Part shown: one piece after another, positions 12,101 to 22,299 of the stretch
Layout: every line of letters begins with the position of its first letter
How positions within the stretch are numbered: the stretch's first letter is position 1
From: Nymphaea colorata
Lineage: Eukaryota > Streptophyta > Magnoliopsida > Nymphaeales > Nymphaeaceae
DNA: 64,000 nt
Direction of reading: 5' to 3'
Assembly: GCF_008831285.2 (NCBI RefSeq)
Contig: NC_045140.1
Location: 24,384,131 to 24,448,130 of the forward strand
The notes under the pieces: model-generated
Told to the model about the DNA's origin: nothing
The model's database searches: none
What the model saw: only the letters and a program-made list of their open reading frames with translations
Program-made: the position numbers and the translations under genes

Positions 12101-14525
12101 GTTAAAAATTTAAGATAGACTAAAAAGGCAATTGTCTCACAAAGAAGAAATATTTATTTTGAACTTGCAGCATTTGCAACCTATGTTCTTAAGACCTCGC
12201 CTAAGCATCAGTCCACACCTGTCGCCTAAGTCCACCACTTAGGTGATGGAATAGGTTTTGGCACCTAGGTTGGTGCCTAGGCACCACAACACGCCTGGTC
12301 CATGGGAAAGTGAAAAGTCACCTTCCCTTTCAATTAAAGTTTCTTAATTGAGTATATACTGTTATGTACCTTATTTTGTATTGATTACATATTTTTATGT
12401 ACTGTTATGTTGATCATGTTGTTATATGTATATTGTTAGTCACTTAGTCTGTTATATAGTATTGTGATACCTCATACTTGTTATATGTATACATTCGTAT
12501 GGTCATGTTACGTACTTATATCATATAGTTATATGCATTGTTAATTTGTTATACTTGCTATAAACTTATATGTATATACTATTATGTTAAATTGTATTAT
12601 AATACAATTTGCTATTCCTATTATATGTATTGTAATATGTGTTATATGTATATACTGCTATGTACAGTCTGTTGTAAATGTTATATAGTATTGCATCAAC
12701 CTATTATATGTATATTGTTAGCCTGTTATATAATACGTAGTATTGTGATACCTGCTACATGTATACGTTGATATGGTTATGTAGTTATATGTATTGTTAT
12801 TGTTGTCTACTTATATGTATACTATTACACTGTTAGCTTTTTTTGTTATATTATGTCATTCTTTAAGTACAGATGAATTAAAGCCTTCTTGCAAATTTAC
12901 ATTCCTTCTTCTAGAGATTAGAATTTTTTTTTTTTGGGTATTAGATTACATTTAATGAGTAATGTTAAACTTCTTCTATTGATTTTGCATATTCAATGAA
13001 GTCAACAATTAATTTTTGAATGTTTAAGTTGATTATGCTTGTCATATTACTACTCTCCACATTTCAAATATCAATAATAGTTAATCAAAATAACTTGACA
13101 TATTAACATAACTAAAAAAAATTGGTTGATTTTCTTGCCTAGGCACTAGGCATTGCCTGGCGCCCGAGCAGCACCTAGACTCCTTGACAACATAGTTTGC
13201 AACATAACGTCATCAATATGTAAAGGGCTTCTGTTTTGTAGTTTTCATCTCATGAAAATAGGTACCTAACTGGCTCCTTTTCCACCATGTAAACAAGAAA
13301 CGGTCTCGTTCTCCATAGACATCATCCACAAACTCCCACATAAGGACACACAAGGCATTGTAAGATCGTACATGCATGCAGACATACATGCACAGACATC
13401 AAGTTCATGATTTACTAGGATTGCATCCGTTAGAAGCTGAGAGTCTCCTTTTCTTCCCTAGGTTTTTACTCTGATTACTTTTCTTACTTCTTAGACTCTT
13501 AGTTAACCAAATAAATGGCAAAAAGGATGGAAAAGTGTACAAAGGCCTCCTCCTTGCCTAATATAAAAATATTAAGAAATGTGCAAGTTCCGTGCCCAAT
13601 AGACTGAGCCAAAACCTTATTGGATGTAGATTTACAAGAAAAATTGGATGCCTGTTAACTATGTGGGTCAAACCTAGAACCCGGTGACAAATCCCCATCA
13701 AGCAAAGATTAACTTCACGAAGCCACTTATGGCATATAATCCACTGCTTTTCACAAAAGGAAGGCTGCAGTGGTTTGAAGGTCATTCACGTCACAATATG
13801 CAAACAAACAGCTATACAAGGGAGCAGACACCCTAATACAGCATCAAACTTTTGCAGAAGAGGATATTTGCAGATGAACTGTAACATGAAGTTACGATCC
13901 TATTTCGCACCCTTATTCGGGTTGCACGACTGAAAGAAAACAGAAAAGGCAAGTGATTAGGCAACAGCATATCTACGGATAATATGCAACAAATAAAAGG
14001 AAAGAAAATGGCAACAGAGTAGACACGCCTGGTTCTAGATCCTCCACATTCAATCTGACAAATACACAATCTGAGAACCATCGGAGCAACAAAAGAGTTA
14101 TGAACATTCCAAAAACAAAGGAATCCATAACAATTTGCAAAGGATGACTAACCCAGTAGCTGTTTGCGTCATCAACGTTAGGGAAACCAGTGACGGATTG
14201 CTGACCGCTTCCAGAGCCATAAGGCACCTCATGAGAATGCAACCGGAATTTCGTCTTCTCGTGCATCAATTTCAGAACCGACCCATACGTAATCTGCAGC
14301 ATCCAACGCAATACACAATGAAAAGAAGCAGAACAAAGAAACAGAAAGCTGGCGGAACGTCCAACTGGAAATGCAACTAGGGCACAAGAAACAGAGATCC
14401 TCCAGCGAAAATTGGTATCGCACCTCGACCCCTTCAGGATTAGCCGAAACCGGGGACGTATAGGAGAAGTCGGAGTCAAGATTCAGGAGAAGGAAGACGG
14501 AAAGGGCTAGGAGGGAGGCTCCCAT
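9127..14525 (-). CDS. SDF2: stromal cell-derived factor 2-like protein (SDF2), six exons
   Basis: Exons, 5' to 3': 14525-14424, 14293-14153, 11523-11383, 9602-9553, 9444-9315 and 9222-9127. All phases agree, giving 219 residues, close to the plant SDF2 length (about 218 in Arabidopsis). Residues 1-20 are a signal peptide with core LLALSVFLLL. Three MIR repeats follow from about residue 35 to 205, with recognisable blocks such as KLMHEKTKFRLHSHEVPYG, RKWLHSHLHASPISGN and GGYLHSHDKKYSRIAGGQQE. The C-terminus is GDKSSS with no HDEL signal, as in plant homologues. Plant SDF2 works in the ER lumen with ERdj3B and BiP in glycoprotein quality control, including pattern-recognition receptors. The ATG at 14525 was chosen because upstream in-frame codons contain no ATG and because it starts the signal peptide. 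Introns 2 and 3 carry transposons; the intron 4 donor is unusual (see 9540-9555). Confidence 0.93.
9491..9551. repeat. microsatellite filling SDF2 intron 4
   Basis: On the plus strand an AC tract (about 9492-9504) is followed by an interrupted GA tract up to 9551. On the coding strand the GA tract becomes CT and starts at base 3 of the 108-bp intron 4 (9552-9445), so the donor reads AG then GTCTCTCT. Confidence 0.9.
9891..10682 (-). mobile_element. non-autonomous hAT-like element, copy A (in SDF2 intron 3)
   Basis: An inverted, diverged relative lies at 29441-30124. Shared blocks include CAATGTTGTAAAAGGTGTAG at one end, the (G)GGCCGAC block, a TCTTGATTTTTT-type AT-rich centre and a palindromic GTATCGTACGATAC-rich other end. 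Termini AATGTTGT and AATCTTAT (minus-strand sense AATGTTGT and ATAAGATT) form short imperfect inverted repeats. Flanks GTTTAACC (9883-9890) and GGTTAAAC (10683-10690) match at 6 of 8 bases, consistent with an old 8-bp hAT duplication. No transposase reading frame exists inside. The strand given is that of the end beginning CAATGTTG. Confidence 0.7.
12181..13195. mobile_element. non-autonomous hAT-like element, 1015 bp (in SDF2 intron 2)
   Basis: It begins CTATGTTCTTAAGACC and ends with the inverse of CTATGTTGTCAAGGAG, a terminal inverted repeat of about 13 bases whose first seven are perfect. It is flanked by an exact 8-bp duplication TTTGCAAC at 12173-12180 and 13196-13203. Eight-base duplications are the mark of the hAT superfamily. 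The subterminal parts are rich in CCTAGGCAC-like words. The centre (12350-12840) is built of TTATATGTAT words, with a diverged internal repeat spaced by about 280 bases. No transposase frame is present; an apparent tyrosine-rich frame in the centre is a by-product of the TATATGTAT repeats. Confidence 0.88.
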
Positions 14526-14800
14526 GGAGAAAAGGGCGAGAAGGAACCAATTCTGCTGCCAGAAAGGAAGGACTGGAGAAATAGACCCTCTGTACACGAT
14601 CCTGGTGGGCACCGAAGAAGACGATGAAGAAGAGGAACCAGCGCTCTTCCTCCGCGATACCGAAGATTGCGTAGATGAGAGGGAAGCGTCCCTCGCCGGC
14701 GGAGCCACGTTTCCGGTGTTTCCTACCCAGATTGGTTCCGCTCCCAACTGCCGCCTGGCTCCCCCAATTTCCCTCTCTCGGTCTCGAATCCCTGTCGGTG

Positions 14801-14807
14801 TTTATAG
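14801..14807 (-). promoter_or_regulatory. possible TATA box of SDF2
   Basis: The minus strand reads CTATAAACACC here, about 280 bases upstream of the ATG. A start near 14770 would give a leader of about 250 bases, GC-rich and serine-codon-rich when read in frame. This is supported by motif and position only. Confidence 0.35.
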
Positions 14808-14889
14808 TTCTCGGTTTATTTCGGTTTCTGTCACCGGTGGGACCGATCTGTTCCTCGTTGATGACGAGATGTTTACGCATTTGGACCAA

Positions 14890-15239
14890 TAAAAATGTGA
14901 CATGTGGCCTTTTTTGGACGTGGCAATCTGTGATTGGCGAAACTAGGGTGGGAAGAACGAGTTCAGGACTTCAACAACACGGTCCGTTCCGTCTTCCTGA
15001 TGTCAACGGGTCGCATGTTGATTACGATCATTACTTGGATTTGATATATATATGACCACACGTTTGCATCCGAATTCAAATGTTCCTGCTTGGGTTGGGT
15101 TTTGTTATTGGAAAAACTTCATGTGAATCTAGTCTCCTAGTCATGAATTTCCGAGACTAACCCATTCATTTCAAGAAATGGGACTGTAGATAGATAGTCA
15201 CTTTTTAGACCTCTCGAGATATTTTTATGTTGCAAAAAG
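14890..15239. other. spacer between SDF2 promoter and LINE fragment
   Basis: About 350 bases that hold the distal SDF2 promoter and nothing else recognisable. The LINE-derived reading frame begins at its right edge. Confidence 0.5.
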
Positions 15240-16690
15240 AAAGAGTGATGGAGCTTGGTGGTCAAACTTCATGCCATCACTTGTAAACTACCGAACAAAA
15301 TGGCAGCCGAGTTTTTATGGGTTGATACAGCAAACCACAAAAACCATCATCGTATCAAATGGGCTACTTTATGTCTTCTTAAGTCAGAGGATGGTGTAGG
15401 ATTCAGAGACCCTATTGAAACTAATCAGGCAAACTTGGCGTTCTTAGTGTATTGCATGTCTCAGCAATCATCACTCTGGCCAGAGCTTGTTAGAGGTCGT
15501 TACTATGAGCGAGAAGGCCTGACGAACAATAGTATAAGGGGAAAAAGAGTGTCCAAAGCATGGTGTAGGGCTCTGCATGCTTGGAGTAGGATTGAAGGTG
15601 ATGTCCACTTGAAGATTGGCAATGGTGAGCTGACCAAATTCTGAACTGACCAGTGGGGAGCAGATCGACTGATAGATAAAATCCCAACTTCCCATCTACA
15701 TTTGGTTCGTGACACGATTGGGAGCAACGTTAAAGACATTATGAAAGTGAATGGGGATTACATTAGTCACTTCCTTGCTAGATTAAACATTCCTTTCAAC
15801 TATCCTGATCTTGAGGATGAGCAGCCAAATGTCTTGGTATGGAGATGTGGAGATCAAAGGGACTTCAATGGGTGTGAACTTTGGTAAATGATTAGGAAGA
15901 AAGGTCTTAAGAACAATGACAATATGCTCGCGTGGAAATGGAGAGGACTTCCAAGAGCTACCTGGACTGTTTATTTAGGTGTCTCAGGACGCTTTCTTAC
16001 GGATAGTTTTGTGCAAAAACAAGGTCAATCCCTAGCTTCGAGGTGCCCTGTTTGCCAACAAGAGATCGAAGACCTCAAACATGTGTTCTTCACTTGTAAA
16101 GGAGTCCGGTCTATCTAGAATTGCATTTTTTATAAATTTGGGAGGGCCAAACAGTGGCATAGGAGTCCCAATAACATAATGCAAGGTCTATCTGGTGGCA
16201 CAAGAAAGACTTTAAAGAAAAAAACTTTCATAAATGTTGGAAAGACAGTTTCATATGGCGATATGGTTCATTTGGAAAACTCGTAATCACAGTAAACATA
16301 AAGACGATCTCCTATCGGCAACTTGGCGACATAGTTTTGGATGCACTGAAGTGAGTTCTGGTAGAATTTCCATTGGAAAGGAACCCAGCATAACAAAATT
16401 TGTAATTGGCGCTCTGGGATTCCATGGAGCAAGGGAGTCATTTATGATGATAGATGGGTTGAAATCAGCATTTATTCGTGGTGCAAGTGCAGCAAAAGAG
16501 GAGTAGCAAGCCTCATTAGAGACGTCTCTGGAGGATTCCAATTTGGCTTGGCTTGTTTGTTCGGGAACAACGCAGGGTGGTGGGAGACAAAGGTTCTTCT
16601 GGAATGAAGATAACTCTGGGTGCATTTATTTGCATGCCAATGATGGTGATTAGAAGAAGCACTTATGCAACATCATTGAACGGAGAAACT
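15240..16690 (+). pseudogene. LINE (L1-type) retrotransposon fragment: reverse-transcriptase tail, zf-RVT and RNase H-like remnant
   Basis: The frame starting at 15255 reads as the end of a plant LINE polyprotein: a block around AAEFLWVD and IKWATLCLLKSEDGVGFRD, then the zf-RVT region with NMLAWKWRGLPRATWTVYL and a zinc-finger-like segment CPVCQQEIEDLKHVFFTC. It stays in one frame from 15255 to 16118 but is cut by three stops, at 15642-15644, 15885-15887 and 16116-16118. After that it shifts frame: AIWFIWKTRNHSKHK at about 16258 and an RNase H-like stretch GVASLIRDVSGGFQFGLAC near 16500. Endonuclease and reverse-transcriptase catalytic cores are absent, so the copy is 5'-truncated, as is usual for LINEs. 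No poly(A) tail or target duplication was located with confidence. Confidence 0.8.
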
Positions 16691-18594
16691 GCAAATCTTT
16701 TTATGAGGAGCAACAGCTTTCTTAATAGGCTTTCCATTAGCAAGGGATGGCCGCTTGCTAAAAGTACTCACCTTTTGTTTACTATTCCAATCAATGGTTT
16801 GTATAAGAAATGGATTTCCCATGACAACATGTGGGTTCCATTTAACGAAAGTCACACTATGCGTTGAGGTTCTCTGGGGACCCATTTTTTGTTGTACATA
16901 TTACCTCATTTTGTTGCAATAAAAGGTTAGGAGCCTAACCCCCACACAGCCATTGTCCGGAACCATATGCAAATTGAAACAATGTGGATAAAGCACTTGA
17001 AAGCATGTCTAGTATCTTATGAAGATGAAGATAAAGGTAGGGACTTGAGTTTTGTTGTTGGCGATAATTGTCATCCAACATTCATCTCAAAGTGGATGGA
17101 GTTGGGACGTGAACAGATCAGATTCAGTTCCGGTAATACTCAAAGTGGAACTTGAACTTGGAATCAAGATCTGACTACCATAAATAGGTCGGCGTTTGAA
17201 ACGCTTTTAGATTCGGACGCCCATCATAGAACTGTGCAAGAAAAGCAAAAAATTAAACTGAGCATAAACCTATTCTAATAAGGTAATCCAACCCAAATAG
17301 TTGGATATGATTAAATAGAATAGTATATTCAAATAACTGAAGTCTCAAATCCACCACTTCAATATGGCCAGATTGCTCAAGTCCCAGGAGGATAGCTCCT
17401 TTGATCACATAGAGAATTCTCGAGTCTAGGACTCGAGTACATCTTTTGCATGTCACAATTTTTTTTTCTTAAAGGGAAAACAAATATGGCAACAAAAATC
17501 AGCCATGCATTGGAATTTGAAATAATGGAATTATGACATGGTATTTAATGGGTGAAAGAAAGTCACAGTTACTATGAAAAAGCATTTCTCAAGAAGAATA
17601 TTGTGGTTTTAGAATACATGTTCTTATAACATGTTCCAGAAATACGACGTTCTTGTTTCAAAGAATATAGTGTGATTTATATTCAGCATTTATTGTTGGA
17701 TCTAGAGCAACATTCACAATCACATTATGTTTTCTAAAACAAAATATAGTGTTTTTTTCACATCTATGCTCTAAAAAACAATATTCCTCTTATAGGTTTC
17801 TCTTTTATATTTTGATTTTTTACCATGTATATACATATTTTCTATACATCTATTCAAATCTGAATGGTAATGCACCGATTAATTTGTAAGAGTGTTGAAT
17901 CCAATTCCAGAAGGAAAATAATCATGCAGTAGATCTGGGCAACACACGAATTCATATAAACCCATAAGCAATAATACGGCACTGCAACACTTACAATGAC
18001 ATACACAACGGTCAGTACAAAGTAACGCCTTAGTGCAATATCGACGACGACGCGTACAATAATGCGCATGAAAGTAATGTCCGTCGTTACGCTTCAAAAG
18101 ATTTCTGGAAGCACCGATCCGTTTTCGTACTGTTGTAAACGTTTTTCTATTTTTTGTACTTCACTTATCTCATAAAGATCATAAGTGCATATTATCAAAA
18201 ATATGAAGAAAATGGGTTTCAGCAGAAAAAACATTGATTACAAATGGTCTTGACGAAACATCACTTGTCTAATGTATCATTCATCCTTAAAGACCCCATC
18301 AATGAATATACCCAACTGACAAAAGCAGGTTGCCCAAATTGTTTCCACCTTAAACTGAAACGAGTTTATTGTTTTCACTAAGAGCAAACTTCTGAACCTG
18401 TCAACGGTAAAAAAAAAAAAACTGTGTTTATTTCTAATGGATAAACAGGTAAACTACATCAGCAATAACCATGTATTAACTTCACAGCAGGTTTTCCAAG
18501 ACGCAGATATCAAAATTGATCACAGGCACCCTCTGGCTGCTGAAGGATACAATACCAAAAGTGCAAGAACAGTCACAAAGCACACCTACAAGAA
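16691..18594. other. intergenic region downstream of TRAPPC5
   Basis: AT-rich. A short open stretch at about 16967-17155 has no recognisable homology and may be further retroelement debris. Nothing else is supported; the last part should contain the TRAPPC5 3' UTR. Confidence 0.5.
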
Positions 18595-21500
18595 TCAGCC
18601 AAGTCTCGCTTCCCTCTGTAGAACCTGATCCAGAGACAGGTCAAATAACACCAAACATGACATTAATAAATCTATATCATTAAAAAAAAAACAAAGAAAT
18701 ATCTTAAATTGTCATCCATAGCAATTATGCAAATTTTCACTTGTTCAGCAACAAACCGACACAGTTAAAATCAATTGAAACACTAGAAAAACATTCCACT
18801 GGATGACCAATTGACACAAGGATAAGCATACAAAGAGAGTGAGAACTCAAATGGGCACAAAATGGACCGTAGTGGGGTCGAATGCTAATAAGTGTACAAC
18901 TAGAAAAAGAAAATTGCAAAACGCAGCAGAAAATATTTTAGCATACATAACAAGATCTTGTCATGAGTGCAACCTTTGAAAAACAACTTAAATAAAGAGT
19001 TGTCATTTTGACGAGGTATCAACATAGAACAAACAAAAAACACAATGTAGAACTGCATGATCGAGAGAAAACCAGCATAAAAAAAACAATTGAGATCTAA
19101 ATGATGTGAAAAAAGAATTTTTTTTTTAAAAAAAAGCATGCTTCCAACCTTAACAATGAAAGTGTGTATATGGTGATCATCTCATGGCCATTGAGAAGAA
19201 TCAGATGGTTAATTTCAAAAGAAAAATGAACTTGCAACCAAGCAACCTCACATAGTTGCTGGCATATGGTGCAGAATAGCTGATTCTGACATGGTTGGTT
19301 TCATGACAGCGTGCAAGGTGCTGGTACAAGGTGAAACAAATCGGATTTGTGACATGGCTAGTTTTCTGGACAAGGTGCAAGAAAGGTCATAGCTGGATCA
19401 TAAATGCTACAAACAAGCATGATAGAAACGACATACACCAGTAAATAGATGGCCTAACTATGATGATTAAAATTACAGAAATCATGAAACCTTAACAAAA
19501 ATATATATACCATTCATCATTATACTGTGTTTCACACATAACAGCACTACAAGCACCTAGCACGATCATCTAGAATTACAGAATCAATAATTTATGCATT
19601 GTGGCCACTTTCATGCGATGATTTATTCACTGCTTTTGCAAAGAGTTTGCCAAAGCAAATTAAGAAATAATCATCAGTATTTCATGAGATAACAATCGAA
19701 AAGCTAGAGAAGCTAAACACGTAATCTTGCCTCTTCAGCAAATTTTATCAAGAGAGTGGTCCGTGGTCGTTGTTGGCCTTCCACTGGCACAAAATGAGCT
19801 GACACTGCAGCAGGAAAACCAGCACTGTCCAGAACACCCTATAGTAATAAAATTACAGACAACTTTCAGATATTATCACCTAAGGTCAAAGGAAGAAGTT
19901 TTGTCTCACAGCAAAATCAACATACCCTCACAATGCCAGCAACAAAAGCCCCACAATTGAATGCACCCATATCCTTTGGAATGGAGATAAACCTTCAACA
20001 AAGTATAGCACAAACTAAGAGCATAGATATAAAAGCCATAGATATCCTATCAAAAACATCCCTTCTCAATCAAGAAAAGAAAAAAAAACAATAATGCAGT
20101 GCAAAATATAATAGAAGGCAATACCGATTGACAAGAAGTTCTTTCTCACTGATCATATACTCATCTTCATGTTCTGTCCCTTTCTCAAGCGAGTCAGCTA
20201 CCTACAATGATCATACGGAATATGTAAACTTAAAATCTTAAATTGCACATGCAAGTAGCTTCAGTATATTTTGAAGCCCAACTAAGGCAGACTACATTAT
20301 TCATGGCTAGAGAAGGGCCTGACCTTTCCGAACAACACTTTCCATACTGTACTGTGCACAAAAGATAAAATCCCCAGCAAGCGTGTTTCCCTTCTATTTC
20401 CCTATAATGTCAAAAGTAAAAAAGCAAGTTAACATCTGTAACAATCACAGTAGAAACTAGCAAGACACTCTAGAAAAACTACGTTCACAGACGAAATTAT
20501 AAAATTAAGATTACATCATGAGCTTGAGTTGGTGTCTAATGGAAAATACCCTTACAGTTACATAACCGTGTGAACTCAGAAACTAATCTACTTTGGAGTC
20601 CATCATGGTTCGATATATGGTAATTGACACATTAAGGTGCATCAGATGGAAACAACCATAACTCAGAAGCAATTTCGCCCTCAAAAATTTAACAAACCAA
20701 ATTGTCATTCATCAATCAATAACTTTTGGACACCTTATCCCTATGGCAAAGAAGCTCCAATGCTCTTGCTCCAACAGCATAGCCTGCATCTTCTAGTCTG
20801 CCCTACATTTAAGAAATCAATGTCACGCACCATGAAAATAACGCTGAACCACTGCAATAGAAGAGGCAGAATTGTACTGAACAAATTTGCAAGTGAAGTA
20901 TGCAAGTCTTGGACCAGTAAAACTTGTAGTCAAAACCTCAAGGAGAAAGCAAAGAGATTGAGGTTGCTACATGACCAAGGATAACACAAGAAATTCAAAT
21001 CAACCCTCAAACTATTTATGAAAGTTATCACTCCCTCACAAACATAAGGTATAGACAAAGCATCTTTCACCTGATCCTATATATGTACATTTTCCAATAG
21101 AGAAAAGCATTCTCCACATCTGAATTCTTCTCTGTCATGCAATATCGAATGTAAAATTGTACGCCTAGAATTATGTGTTTTTTTATGATCTCTTCTATAA
21201 AAGCATAAAAAAAGAAGCTGTATTTACTTCTTGCAAGTTCAATGGCGAAACTAGGTTGTTAGACCAAAAGGTCGGGCAAGAACGATTACTTCTTTCCAAG
21301 GAAGTTTGTCTGGTGCGCAGCTAGTTCACAAAACAACATTGCTTGGTGCTTACCAATCCTATTAAGCCTAATAGGGCATTCAATTATACATCTAAGCTCT
21401 CGAGCAGGTTACGGTTAATATTTGTTATCAGCTTCAATGCAATCTATGTCACAACTGAAATTAGTAGTTTCCAACTATGTTATGCTACCGAAGTTGTCAA

Positions 21501-22217
21501 ACTTCTAGTAAGGGGCATTGAGAGTTTCTAGGTTCATATTTTAAATGCTTAATTGATTCTCTTACCATGTTATGGTATTTCCACATAAAATCACATAACT
21601 CCTGGCTTTCCAGTTTTCCCTTTTTCATCTTTCCCATGCCTTCCATCCGTGAGCTCTCGTTTTAATTCAGATCATGTAAACAACAAAAGAACTATCAAGA
21701 ACAGGGATTGCGTCGACACACTTTAACCCACACGACGCTTAGGAAAAAAACAAACAATTATGTTTAACGAGGCAGTTCAAATGCGGTAAATGAAATGGGT
21801 TTTACCTTCTTTCCAACTCGGCAATGTTGTCCACTTGCGTCTGGTTGTACTGTACGAGCTCAGAAAACAGAAATGCAAATGCGCTCATGCTAACCTGCAA
21901 AAAATCCAAGGCCAAATTCTATCGGGTGAGAACTGCAGAATATGAAACACCATCCACATCAATTCCCGTTAATTTAGACCTCAAGAGCAGGACTAAGAAA
22001 GGAAATGGGACAATAGACGTGATCCCAGGTTACAGAATTTGGGATCAATGCTCAAAAAGGAATAAAAAAACAAAATTCACCAGCACACATGTACGGGGAG
22101 AGAGAGGGAGAGAGACAGAGAGAGAGGGAAGGGGGGAGGGAGCACCTCCTGTTTGCCTTTGCTAAGGGGCTTGTCCAGGACATTCGCGTACTGCTTGGCC
22201 TTCCCAACACCAATCAT
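18595..22217 (-). CDS. TRAPPC5: trafficking protein particle complex subunit 5 (TRAPPC5 / Trs31), eight exons
   Basis: Exons, 5' to 3': 22217-22146, 21894-21806, 20797-20734, 20401-20324, 20201-20125, 19992-19926, 19838-19731 and 18624-18595. They sum to 585 bases and encode 194 residues, the usual plant Trs31 length. The start [20 protein letters not shown], the block [18 protein letters not shown], then [32 protein letters not shown] and the end QREARLG follow the family throughout. Trs31 is a core TRAPP subunit with the TRAPP alpha/beta fold; the complex tethers vesicles and activates Rab GTPases at the Golgi. Intron 7 (19730-18625) begins with GC instead of GT, and the last exon has only nine codons plus stop. 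The leader carries an 11-unit GAA tract about 40 bases before the ATG. Confidence 0.95.
18625..19730 (-). other. GC-AG intron (intron 7 of TRAPPC5)
   Basis: The exon ends TTTGCTGAAGAG and the intron begins GCAAGATTA, the strong GC-donor context (AG before GCAAG). The acceptor reads GATCAG before GTTCTACAGAGGG. Using it restores the family tail [13 protein letters not shown]. Reading through instead gives FAEEARLRV and a stop, which does not fit the family. Confidence 0.88.
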
Positions 22218-22254
22218 GATGAAACGAGGGGCTGTCGCCCCTTCTCCCCTCAAT

Positions 22255-22287
22255 TTCTTCTTCTTCTTCTTCTTCTTCTTCTTCTTC
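22255..22287. repeat. (TTC)11 microsatellite in the TRAPPC5 leader
   Basis: Eleven uninterrupted TTC units on the plus strand, GAA on the transcribed sense of TRAPPC5, some 38-70 bases upstream of its ATG. Purine-rich GAA tracts are common in plant 5' leaders. Confidence 0.85.
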
Positions 22288-22299
22288 CTCCAAGATCTC

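Noticed and set aside
12538-12771. Tyrosine- and cysteine-rich 77-residue frame
   Set aside because: It is a translation of the TTATATGTAT repeat core of the hAT-like element, without domain or signal.
14476-14889. 137-codon minus-strand frame over the SDF2 leader
   Set aside because: It is out of frame with SDF2, starts at TTG and reflects the GC-rich leader.
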